Positions 24,631 to 35,143 of a DNA stretch of 64,000 nt are shown in pieces. Within the stretch, counting starts at the first letter, position 1. Each line of letters starts with the position of its first letter. The translations under genes and the position numbers were made by a program. This DNA is from Hyalella azteca (Eukaryota; Arthropoda; Malacostraca; Amphipoda; Hyalellidae). The notes under the pieces are model-generated. The model did not search any database, was not told where the DNA came from, and saw only the letters and a program-made list of their open reading frames with translations. The DNA is taken from positions 1 through 64,000 of the forward strand of contig NW_025935207.1 in assembly GCF_000764305.2 (NCBI RefSeq). The letters are read 5' to 3'.

Positions 24631-26529
24631 ATGACCAATGATTCATTAATTTTTGCTAAGTGATACTATTGATTTGGCTGAGTGAGGTAAATGATATCAA
24701 AATTTTTTGTTGTTAATTGATTTTTAAGTTGACTGGAGCCTTTGCTACCGTCAACTGGGGCTAGTCAGGCAGGCGGGGTAACTCGGGACAGTCCTCCGAC
24801 ACGGTGCAAAACTGTTTTTATAGCAAAACTAATTGGAATATTGCAAAACTAAGTATAGTGGCATAAACTTTAACATTTTTCCTATCTATGTAGTATAAAG
24901 GAAGTTCAAAAATACTACATTCAATAGCTTTGAAAAATTCCTGAAAAAATTGTGAAAAACAATATTTTGAAAAAATACTTCTGTTAAGGTCTGTAGTAAA
25001 AAAATATTCACCGTATTAAAAAATTTTACCTACATAAAAGTTGCACCCAGGTGTCGCTTGAAAATGTAACTGACAGATTTTGCCTATCATATTATGTAAC
25101 TTTGCTATTTTTGAGGATTCATTATAATTATTCCCATATATTCTTAAGTTTGATTAGCGCGGTTTTGCTTAACACAGTAAAACTTGAGGATTTATTAACC
25201 ACGTTAATCAAGGGATTGCTGTACTGCAAGATTATGAAATACAGATTTCTATCTAAATCTTGCAGCTTTCGTGATATAATATATAAATTTATAAATTTTG
25301 GAACTTTGCAGCTTTGTAAAAAAATTTATAAAGGATAATTCACAATAGAGGTGCAGAGATATAGTCAAATGGGGTAATATGGTTTTTTGCTGATGATTTT
25401 CAACTATGAAACATTTCATGATCAAGTTTAGGTTCATTTTAAAGATCTTTATGAGGGCTATTGTATGGCATCTCCAAAAATATTCCATATGCCAATCGTA
25501 AGGTGCCAGAGGAAAAAAAGCATCCCTAATTGTTCCTTTTCCTTTGTTGATGATTTTACAATATCTATTTTTCATCAACAAAAATTATTTTTTCCATTCT
25601 ATATGTACTTGACACTTTTAAAACTTCCCCCAAAAAACCATGCTATTGAAAGCAACCTTGTCCACTGCAAGTTTCATATCGGCAGCCATATGTATAACAT
25701 TTCCTCCATATGCTCACGGGACTGGACTTGTAATTTTGCACCATTTTAATTGGGTCAAGTCAATTAATAATTCACTTTAACAAAATCCTATTTTTTGCTG
25801 AAATAAATCACAATTTAGGTTAATTGCTTTAAATGTTGCCCAGTGCACAATTCTATCCATAACATTCCATGCATAATTTTGTGATGGCCAATGATGCATT
25901 AATTTTTCATCAAGCAAATTTTTTTTTTGCTGAGCAAGGCAAAAGTAATCAAAATTCTTTGTTGTTTATAGATTTTTTTCGTTAACTGGAGTTTTTCCTA
26001 ACCAAGGTTCTACCGTGAATGCATTTTTAGGGGCGTCTCCAACTACACCATCCAGCATGGTGGAATTCTAGATTCCAGAATGTGGACAGTCACATAGCTA
26101 CACTGTCAACACCAGAGTGTTCCAAGCAGTACGGGGAGTGAGAATGCAATTTGGAGTAAAGCTTGTGAAAATGTAACTGGGGACTGTGATTCTGTTACTG
26201 AGGCGCTCTTGTCTAATTGACCAGGGCGTGCAGTCCAATTTAGCAATTGTGCTCCAAAATTTCATAGGTCATTAACCCTTTAGCAGGCAAGCATTGAAAT
26301 ATCCAGAAATTGAAATTTCAGAAACCATTTCAAGAAAGTAAGAAATTTTATACAAAATATTTATTCATGTGTATTTTTAAAAATTTTGCCTGTTGAAGGT
26401 TTAAATCAAACTTGAAGAATCCCTTAGATGTGGTCAATACACAAAATTTTTCTTTATAATTAAAATTCAGTTTATGCAAATGAAAAACTAGAAATATAAC
26501 AATTTAATTTAATTCAATTTAATCAAGTT

Positions 26530-27030
26530 ACCTGAAATAGCTAAATACATGTATTTTTGTTTGATTGAAAAAATCCTGGTTTGCACTTGGCAAACATATC
26601 ATTTCATAAAATTTTCAACTTCCACAGTCCGCATTACTTCAACACTTCTGCCAAAATATCCGGCAAAATGTAATAACAAGTCAACCCAAAACGTTTCCTT
26701 GAAGATTGTGTAGTTGCAGTCATGTCAAAGTGGTCAGACTGCATTATCATGTGTTCAGGTGCCACTTAAGTGAGGACAAATGGTAATGTTGCTGTACGAT
26801 TGGACTGTTTTAGGGTAAAATTAGATATTTGGAGTAACATGTGCAGGTGACTTTGTAAATAAGTTTGCGGCTCATAAATGGCTTTTAGAGCTGAGATATG
26901 GAATTCACGGCTCAAAGAAATGGAAATCATGGTTTAAAGAAATATATTCACTGGCAAATCCATAAAACCACAGCTCAAAAAAATTCAGTCGCAGCTCGTC
27001 AAGTAGATATATTCCATGCCTGGCATATAG
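26530..27030. repeat. Dispersed repeat, copy A
   Basis: Matches 60070-60570 in the same orientation over about 500 bp, with shared words such as 'gtttgattgaaaaaa', 'catttcataaaattttc' and 'agtagatatatt'. Moderate divergence indicates an old dispersed family. Confidence 0.75.
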
Positions 27031-27513
27031 AATGCCACCCTTCTCAGTCATGCAGAAATGGCTGACATTTTGTTTTGGATTGATGTATAAAAATTCTGTA
27101 AATGAAGTTTCAAAGCCAACATCTGTTTGCACTTTATTTTAAAGCAAAATTTTTCTACATAACAAATACTTTTTACAACAGACCTTAACAGAAGTAGGTA
27201 CATTTTGATAACTGTCAACTGGGGTACCGTCAACCGGGGCTACTCGGGACAATTTTGAACGTTTTTCATTCATAACTTCTTACCATGAAACATTTCATAA
27301 AAAAGTTTAGGCTCATTTCGAAGGTCTTTGCAAGGGCTATCACATGGATTCTCCAAAAAATTCCATATGCTATTCGTAAGGCGTCAGAAGCAAAAAAAGA
27401 GTGTCCCGAGTAGCCCCGTCAAACGGGGCTACTCGGGACACTTGGAATAAAACTTCATTTTAAAACATTTGGAGCATGCAGAGTGTACTCATCCATTACT
27501 AACAGTACTCTGA

Positions 27514-27514
27514 N
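27514..27514. other. Single N: contig join
   Basis: An isolated N where a 3.7-kb repeat arm stops and a near-exact copy of 16487 onward begins in the middle of a PDHA exon. Interpreted as a scaffolding join. Confidence 0.85.
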
Positions 27515-27635
27515 ACATTGAGTGGCCGGAGTAGCGGTAGGTGGCGATCTCAAGCACCAGCGGGCCGTTCTTGGTGCAGTAGTCCTGACAGTAGCGCAGC
27601 GCCTCCCGCACGCTCAGCACGTCCATCCCGTCAAC
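27515..27635 (-). pseudogene. Duplicate of PDHA exon 6, truncated at the contig join
   Basis: Identical over the compared bases to 16487-16607, but the last 22 bp of the exon and its donor are cut off at the N. Most likely an assembly duplicate rather than a paralogous exon. Confidence 0.9.
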
Positions 27636-27874
27636 CTGAAAACATCATAGGTATAATAATAAATAATTATAGCATAGGATAGAAATAAAATGTTACAGTG
27701 AACATTGACACAACTTTGCGTGTGACCATGAGACCATAAGTTACTATTACCTAACATGTACTACTAATAGTAACTTATTGTACGTTTAACGGTAGTACCG
27801 TAATAGGTTTTTATTTCCTCACATTTCATAAACGTCAGCTATTCTAACCAGAGTTCCTGTAACTCTGAACTCAC

Positions 27875-28123
27875 CCAAATGCCGGGTATGTAGTCACCAC
27901 GAGTGTAATAATTGACGCTGGCAGAAGCCCTGTCGACGCTGGTGCCCATGCCATATCCGTTGTTCTCGCACACAAACACCGCCGGCAAGTTCCACAGTTT
28001 GGAGATGTTGTAAGCCTCGAAGATCTGCCCCTGGTTGGCCGCCCCATCGCCGTACAGTGCAACGCATATTCCTCCATTACCGAGGTATTGGTTTGCCAGA
28101 GCAACGCCAGCCCCAACTGGGAC
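27875..28123 (-). pseudogene. Duplicate of PDHA exon 5
   Basis: Reproduces 16847-17095 with the same splice sites and the same encoded residues. The duplicated block runs 16487-17349 against 27515-28376 with only one or two base changes and one A-run length difference. This fits the same locus or its other haplotype assembled twice. Confidence 0.92.
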
Positions 28124-28467
28124 CTGGTATGGTGACAAAATTTATTACTACAAGGTACTTATTCCCGGTGGCTTATTAGACTTCATTCAATTAAAAAAAA
28201 GGCTTTACCCAATATATTTGAAACAACGACCACAAAAAGTAGAGCAGGAACTTAAGTTGCTGTAATATTACGTAAAGTATTGAAGCTATACTAAAGGCAA
28301 ATGAAGTGATGGAGTAGACTAGACAGGCTTTACTGAATAATGTATAAGATTCTGTCAGATTGAAAATAACCCCTAAATCCAATTAGCAGTAATTTAGGTA
28401 TTAAATTGTTGGTTATCTAGTGATTAGATAATGAAAATAACAAGCAACACTCTTGTCGTAGCATCAC

Positions 28468-28580
28468 CTGAGCTCCGACGATGCCATTGCCTCCATAGAA
28501 GTTTTTAGCATACATGTGCATAGAGCCTCCCTTGCCCCGGGAGCATCCTTGAGACCTGCCAGTCAACTCAGCCATAACAC
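28468..28580 (-). CDS. Pdha: PDHA exon 4, present only here and out of order
   Basis: Encodes 38 residues from [13 protein letters not shown] through [15 protein letters not shown] to NGIVGAQ, matching the segment between exons 3 and 5 in all E1 alpha proteins. Acceptor CTGTACAG, donor GTGATG; entry in phase 1 and exit in phase 0 exactly match exons 3 (18957-19098) and 5. Its distance from exon 3 and its neighbour, a duplicate exon 5, show that the segment belongs between 17.35 and 18.96 kb. Confidence 0.92.
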
Positions 28581-28947
28581 CTGTACAGAAAAACTTTTAA
28601 TGAACACGAAGTAAAGCAAGAAATATACGGAACAAATTCAAGAGAAAAAGAATCTCAAACTCATTGAATAAAATAAATGTTATAAAAAGATTTGCAACCT
28701 ATCAATTGCTCCTGTCAAGGACCACATTTTAGCTAAGAAATGAGCAACTTTGGAGTTGAAACATGTTGCATTTGGTTATCTAATTAGCAACAGTTTATCA
28801 AATAATTAAAATGTGGTAACCAGTTATACAGTGTTATATTTTTGGCAAATTACTGCATCACTTACCGACTGTGGTTCATGTATAACGACCATTGAAATTT
28901 TGAATTGCAAATTTACCAATCATTAATAAGCCAAAAAGAACATATAA

Positions 28948-29014
28948 AGGCGGAGCAGGAGCTCGTGCGGCACGGCTTCATCATCTCCCGCCCGCCTATC
29001 CTCACGCTGCCCAG
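28948..29014 (+). CDS. Tbck: TBCK exon 7, 3' part (second copy, with intact donor)
   Basis: 28948-29002 is identical to 40101-40155. Here the exon continues through ILTLPR to a donor (CCCAG then GTGCTC). Upstream of 28948 the sequence is unrelated, so the exon is cut on its 5' side by a join. It supplies the 12 coding bases missing at 40155. Confidence 0.88.
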
Positions 29015-29055
29015 GTGCTCTGTGCCAGCAATTGTATTGATACGAGTCGCAATAA

Positions 29056-29218
29056 TATGGCCATGGATAACAATTATATGGCCATGGATAACTATTATAT
29101 GGCCATGGATAACAATTATATGGCCATAGATCCCAATTACTTGGCCATGGATCGATATATCGATATGGCCATGGATCAATATATGGATATGGCCATGGAT
29201 TAAAATATGGATATGGTC
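29056..29218. repeat. Minisatellite just inside TBCK intron 7
   Basis: Seven or eight copies of a 20-22 bp unit ('atggccatggataacaat' with variants) start about 40 bp after the exon 7 donor. Open in several frames, but these frames are by-products of the repeat. Confidence 0.9.
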
Positions 29219-29616
29219 TTAGATCAATATCAATATTCTGTCTCATTTTGAATTTAGACGAGTCTTGTATTGACTCGCATCTACTTTTCACAAGCGGCGA
29301 TTGAAACATAAACGTCTTGCACATCAAACATAATACTTCCCTGTCCAAAGTTGAATAGATTAGAACTAATACTAAAGAATTGTTATAGCAGAAGTTGACA
29401 AATATTCTATGCGTACAATTTATGACCAGAGAGTGCATTTGAATTTTCAAGGAGTTGAAAAATTCTTAGATGACGTTAGCAGATCAAAAGGCAGATTAGC
29501 AAATAATAATATATTAACAATGTTTCGAATGTAGCAACATTCATTTTCAAGTTAAGAGAAGCATTGAATAGTGAAATTTGGTTGGACAAGAATATAATAT
29601 ATTTTTATCATCACAG

Positions 29617-29772
29617 GATCGCCACGGTGGATGGGGAGCTTCTGGGCGGAGAGTTCCACCGTGTGCAGCAGCAGCCGCCCTCGCACTCCAACCTCGCGCT
29701 CAGTCTCGCCAGCCTCGAGGCTCGTCTTGCTCACGTCCCCTCCACGGCTTACTATCCCCTCATAACGCAGAG
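29617..29772 (+). CDS. Tbck: TBCK exon 8, present only in the misplaced segment
   Basis: Encodes RIATVDGELLGGEFHRV, the helix NLALSLASLEARLAHV and TAYYPLITQR, the linker between pseudokinase and TBC domains. Acceptor ATCACAG, donor GTATAC. Phase 2 at both ends fits exon 7 (29014) and exon 9 (30801 or 41992). No copy exists between 40155 and 41992. Confidence 0.88.
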
Positions 29773-30800
29773 GTATACGTACATACAATTTGGTTGTATT
29801 TCACTTCTGCTATTTTGTCACTAGTAATTTAGTGACGTTACTTTCATCACTAAGAAATATGTACACTCTAAATCTATTTCACTTTTTTCCTTCAATTCTA
29901 AGGTAGTTTTATTGCACTATTTCTGTTTAGTTTTTCTTATTTTGTCACTAGTTATTTAGTGACGTCACTCAAAGGTATTATCATTAGTCACATCACCCTC
30001 ATCACTTAGAGGTACGTAAAACTTAATATTATTTAACTATTTATATTTAGTTCTAATATTTGATCATTAGTTATTAACTATCAATCATGAATTGTTTCAA
30101 CATCATTTACTATGTCGTGTAGGAAATTGTTATTGATTTTTAATACAAGCTTTATCAAATATATGTGCATAGTATAGGTAGAATAATATTCATTAATTTG
30201 TATATTATCTCATAGTGTTTACACTTTATCTTTTTTCTTGTAATTTGGAATCTTAATCTTTTCTATGAACTGATCTCGTAGTTTTGCCAATGTTATTGAT
30301 GATATTCTCTCAGCTGTGTATTTGAATACTCGCATGAACTGAAATATTCGAGAAGAAGTTACTAATTTCTGATAAGTAATTGTTTTGGCCAAGTCACTTT
30401 TATTCATTTTAGCACATTGTTATTCGGCAGTCTTGGTATTGCAGACGCAAAATTTCACCAGACGAAAATGAAAACCCGGAATTAATTCTAAGGTCTTATG
30501 AGCCTGGAGTAATAGGCCAACTATAGCTGAAATATGTACTGGAAATAATGTTCAAAGTACGAGTGTTACCAAACTAACCTATTTTTTAAATCGACTAAAT
30601 ACGGATATGTTACTCATTAGAAACAAGCAAATCAAAAGTTAGCATGTATCTTTAACCACTCATCATATGGTATTTTTTAATGTATTATAACCTATAAGTC
30701 TGCAAATATAATCTAAATTATTTTTATTCGTAAAGCTATTTAATGAATTTTAGAAAATGAAGTTGATATCATCATCATAATCAAGATATTGAATCCTCAG

Positions 30801-30909
30801 AAAAAGCAGCAGCGAAGACACTGAGGCCAGGAAGCTGCCTCTGGTGATCAGGGAGAAGGACGTCGAGTATCAGTTTCACCGCATCATTCTCTTCCACCGC
30901 CTGCTCAGG
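30801..30909 (+). CDS. Tbck: TBCK exon 9, second copy
   Basis: Same 109-bp exon as 41992-42100 ([17 protein letters not shown] to FHRLLR). The following minisatellite is reduced to one unit before the N at 30955, as expected if the assembler collapsed or broke in the array. Confidence 0.88.
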
Positions 30910-30954
30910 GTGAGTGCATCACTCAACATCCTCCTCTTCCACCGCCTGCTCAGG

Positions 30955-30955
30955 N
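30955..30955. other. Single N: contig join in a minisatellite
   Basis: Isolated N within the second 45-bp unit after TBCK exon 9. The sequence beyond is unrelated to TBCK. Confidence 0.85.
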
Positions 30956-31056
30956 AAATGCAAGAATTTCAATCTAAATGTGTCGGCAAGATCTTCTGAA
31001 GGCAAAAATTTGGCTACTGAAGCGTCGCCAAAGAAATTGCAATATTCATCCACTCT
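30956..31056 (-). CDS. Unidentified truncated exon
   Basis: After an acceptor (CACTGTGCAG) the minus strand is open for 33 codons to the contig edge: RVDEYCNFFGDASVAKF, LPSEDLADTFRLKF. Composition and codons look coding. It starts in phase 0, so it could follow the transit-peptide exon at 31773-31820 in another mitochondrial gene. I do not recognise the family. Confidence 0.4.
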
Positions 31057-31772
31057 CTGCACAGTGGGATACCAGCATTATCTTACATAAGAAATTAGTT
31101 TAAATCTTGGGTAAATAAGGAAATTAAAAATGAACTGATTCTAAAAAATCTCTAGTTTGTCACTATGTTTGAGAGTGACGTAAACCAATCAGAACTTGAG
31201 TTGCGCATATGATACAGAGATCTATTTATAGCCATTTATTTCTTGCTATGTCCTTAGGCCCTTAGGGTGTCCGTGTCAGAATATGGTGTGTTTACCCTAT
31301 CACTTTTCAACATTTTTTCATAGATTTTTTAGAGCTAGTAAATGCATGTTTTTTTTCTTAAACTTCCTTTATGCTACATATGGGATTATGGGAAAAATGT
31401 TGAAGTTTACACCATAGCCAGTTTGTCACTATTTTTAGCTTTGCAATATTTCAATTAATTTTGCTGCTATAACATTTTTATGCCATTTCACTGTCCTAAA
31501 TAGTAAATCCCAATTTAACCCATCCATCACTTATTAAGTAATTACCCTGTTTGACAACTGAGTGAACTGACAGTACTCACTTCTAGTTTTATTGTTATAG
31601 AATACAAATAAAAAAAATTAGCTAAGCAATGAGCACAAGCCTGTAGACGTCCTGTACTTAGTACCTACTTTGAAGTTTTGAACTATATACCTAGGCTAGG
31701 TATTTATTAGGACTCTATTCCAATCATTCAATGAAAATCTGAAATATTTAAAAAACACCAATATATACTTAC

Positions 31773-31820
31773 AGCACTATTTGCTCGTGAGATGATGCTT
31801 CTTCCAACTTTTGACAGCAT
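31773..31820 (-). CDS. Candidate mitochondrial transit-peptide exon (possible PDHA exon 1)
   Basis: ATG in a good context (ATAAAATG), then MLSKVGRSIISRANSA and a consensus donor GTAAGT, phase 0. The peptide has three basic residues, no acidic ones and many serines, typical of matrix targeting. PDHA exon 2 needs just such a phase-0 first exon upstream on this strand. The alternative is that it belongs with the unidentified exon 30956-31056 in the same contig. Confidence 0.5.
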
Positions 31821-32106
31821 TTTATGAATAGATTCACACAGTTCACACTTTCGAATTTAGTCTCCACACTCTCCAACTCTCCAGCAAACATCGTCTGCAG
31901 ACAACCGGAGTTTGTTATTGTTGAATCTCGAGCTTGAAAGCATCTCAAAATGCTTTCTCAGCATTTAAACAAATTCTTCTATCAACTTGTATATTTTTGT
32001 TATTCGTATTATTTTTGAAAAATTTTACTGTTTTAGTAGATTCGGATATATAAATTTTGTTCCGACAAGTTTGTGTCACTATAACTCTATATTAATTTCC
32101 TTCTAG

Positions 32107-32160
32107 CAATCAGCAGCAGCGACCAGTTCGCAGGCGGGTCCGCAACAGTGTCGATTCAGT
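32107..32160. repeat. Fragment related to the 57-58 kb inverted-repeat element
   Basis: 'ttcgcaggcgggtccg' matches the terminal region of the element at 57117-58453. No full copy is visible here. Confidence 0.45.
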
Positions 32161-32372
32161 CGTCTCGGACAAATTACTGTGGGGTCAGACTTAAAAGCAA
32201 GTGAGAGAGTCAGCGGCGTTCATACGGTAAACACCTTACAATTGTGCTCTGTGATTACTAGAATTCCTCTGACTCTGAGTCTGAGATTAACGTAAAATTT
32301 TCCTCCGTGATTAACGTAATACTCAGAATACCCACACATTTATCAACTTGATTTTGAATTTGCTTTTCTGTA

Positions 32373-32373
32373 N
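32373..32373. other. Single N: contig join
   Basis: Isolated N between the contig carrying the transit-peptide exon and the one that leads into TBCK. Confidence 0.8.
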
Positions 32374-32812
32374 CATTGATTTGATTTCATAGCATCGATA
32401 CACTTACAATGATATTGAATTACTGATAGTAAATTAGTGACAGCATTAGCAGCACTGAGCACACTGAGACTGAGCACAGCATTCACAGCAACAGCCTAGC
32501 AGAGTAGCAGTAGCAGTACTAGAGCAGGCCGGTAGCAAATAGCAAAGGAAGGAGAGATTTTGTTAGAAACCAGTTCATTTCAAATTACCTTATATAGTTA
32601 TTATAGTTTTTGTATTCAATATCTATACAATACTGCTGGTATTCAATATCTAAACAATACTGCTGGTGCTGGAGTGCTGGTAAGTGGTATCCAATATCCA
32701 CTATGATTATCCATGATACGTTCCTGAAAGGCTGAATCCTGGTCTGCTCATAGCATTCTGCCTACTCATAGGACTCCTGGAGATCTGGACTCGAAAACAA
32801 GACTTACAAGAT

Positions 32813-32850
32813 CTGTCTCTTATACACATCTAGATGTGTATAAGAGACAG
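32813..32850. other. Nextera mate-pair junction adapter left in the assembly
   Basis: The 19-bp Tn5 mosaic end CTGTCTCTTATACACATCT is followed directly by its reverse complement AGATGTGTATAAGAGACAG. This 38-bp palindrome is the circularisation junction of Nextera mate-pair libraries. It is artificial, so sequences left and right were joined by ligation and need not be neighbours. Confidence 0.97.
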
Positions 32851-33309
32851 AGTTAGTGCTGTCACGACGCTCTTCTACTCAGTTGTTTACCAACTTGTGA
32901 ATTACTGCCGGATGTAGCAAATAAGCTACATATCATTTCAAAACCTTAGATTTCAAAATGTTCATGTTATATAATATTTTTGACAATTTAATATCTTACT
33001 ATGCATCATTACCTATACAATGAGTATGATTTGCACTAAGATAATCATTTGGAAATATTTTCTATCGCGATATCAAATAATGAAAAAACAGCGTAACACT
33101 CACCAGACTCAGGAACATGTTTTGACGCGTCTTCTCTCGATTATAGCTGTCATACTACTGACGCAACGAAGCAAATCTTAGTTCCACTTTGTAGCTGTTG
33201 ATGCACTCTTTGCAACGGCGTTTTAAAATATCCTAGATTGTAGTTAGAAATGCCCTAAAAATAGACTAGAATTTAATGTAGACTACAGTCTACATCCGTC
33301 CTGAAAGGG

Positions 33310-35143
33310 TTAAAAGCAAGTAGAACTACTATAGTGTCAACAGTAGTCAGTAGGTCATGTAAGGCCAGCCAGCCTTTATGCCTCAGTTGTATACCAGATT
33401 CCACCAAATACAGTTTTCCCCAAACCTATAGTCTCGTCTCTGTCCATCTTCCTCCATAGCTAGCTTGGACTTCGAAGTCATTAGTCATACGACTAGGTAG
33501 GGCAAACGTCGCTTTTCTGTCAAATTGATGAATTTCAAATGAAAAATTGTGTTTTATGGGGTAGAATATGAAACTTGTTGAATGTTGACATTATTTCACA
33601 AATTGGATACAATAAAACTAAATTATAGACGTTTATCATTTTATGACTACCTAATTTTTTTTCTAGATAGCCTACTACCTAAATCTACCAAAGTACTAAC
33701 ACTGTAGCAGGGTGGTGGGTGGCCCAGTGGTGAGTGGTTAAACGTTGAAGTGAGCACCACTGCACCAAGAGTAGGCTAGGCTAGAGTTGGGCTAGGTAGT
33801 GCTCTGATTGAAAATAACTGTGAAGCGCCACTTGAAAGATCACTTAGGCAAATACAACTCAAAACCCTGTCATGGGGCCACATTGGACTGGTCTTCAGAG
33901 GCTCCCGCAAATCTGAAACGAATAAAAAATGAGCACCAAGATTAGTGCAGGGAGGCGTGGGTTCAATCTCAGGCTCAGCACTGTGAGTCAGTTTCTGGTC
34001 AGAATCGGCAAGGAGGCTGGGCAGAATCCCGGCAGATACTAAGCACAACAGAATTGTAGCAGTGGCCAGTGAGTTGCAGGTTCGAGACCGCAAAATGCTG
34101 TGAATGTTCTTATTGTTCTGCGATGCTAAGAATGGGCTACAGCCCTACAGGCCTACTAATTGCTGAAACTGCTATTATTATTATATAACAACTACCTAGT
34201 AAAAAGTCACATCCATATAGTTAAGTAGGTATACGAGATAATATACTTAACCAACAAGCTCTCAGGCCCAACGGTCATCCCATCAGGCAGACCTGTGGCT
34301 TTATGTCCACCCAGCGTGGACCCCCCGCAAAGAAGAAGATTAAAAGCAAGTAGAACTACTAGTGTCAAAAGTAGGTCATGTAAGGCCAGCCAGCCTTTAT
34401 GCCTCAGTTGTATACCAGATTCCACCAAATACAGTTTTCCCAAAACCTATAAGGCTATAGTCTCGTCTCTGTCCATCTTCCTCCACAGCAAGCTTGGACT
34501 TTGAAGTCATTAGTCATACGACTAGCAAACTTAGCTTTTCTGTCAAAATGAGGAATTTCAAATGAAAAATTGTGTTTTATCGGGTAGAATATGAAACTTG
34601 TTGAATGTTGACATTATTTCACAAATTGGATACAATAAAACTGAATTTTAGACGTTTATCATTTTATGACTTCCCTAATTTTTTTTCTAGATACTACCTA
34701 AATCTACCAAAGTACTAACACTGTAGCAGGGTGGCGGGTGGCCCAGTGGTGAGTGGTTAAACGTTGAAGTCAATGAAGTGAGCCGTCTGAGCACCAAGAT
34801 TAGTGCAGGGAGGCGCGGGTTCAATCTCAGGCTCAGCACTGTGAGTCAGTTTCTGGTCAGAATCAGCGAAGAGGCCGGGCAGTTAAGCACAACAGAATTG
34901 TAGCAGAATTGAGTTGCAAGTTTGAGACCGCAAAATACTGTGAATGTTCTTATTGTTCTGCGATGCTAAGAATGGGCTACATAACATAATGATGTTGGCG
35001 CTGGCCGCTGAAATGTAGGCCTGATGTGGCCTACTACAGTAGGCTACTGGCCTACTAATTGCTGAAACTGCTATTATTATTATATAACAACTACCTAGTA
35101 AAAAGTCACATCCATATAGTTAAGTAGGTATACGAGATAATAT
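33310..35143. repeat. Tandem duplication, units of about 935 and 804 bp
   Basis: 33310-34244 and 34340-35143 share start ('ttaaaagcaagtagaac') and end ('taagtaggtatacgag'), with small internal deletions in the second. Part of the unit ('ggatacaataaaactaaa') also appears at 38682 in a TBCK intron, so the unit holds a dispersed element. Confidence 0.85.

Larger units (their letters stand above)
23810..27513. mobile_element. 3.7-kb element bounded by inverted repeats of about 300 bp
   Basis: About 23810-24105 matches the reverse complement of 27218-27513 at high identity. Each arm contains the hairpin word 'gtgtcccgagtagcccc' with its inverse close by. The right arm ends exactly at the assembly join at 27514, so the true outer end is unknown. 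The family also appears near 24760. Confidence 0.65.

Noticed and set aside
27839..28138. A second PDHA gene
   Set aside because: The block is almost identical to 16487-17349 including intron sequence and stops at an N. That fits assembly duplication or haplotype separation rather than a paralogue.
28923..29450. 175-residue minus-strand open frame with YPWPY repeats
   Set aside because: Produced by the minisatellite at 29056-29218 on the antisense strand of a TBCK intron; no start context, splice signal or family.
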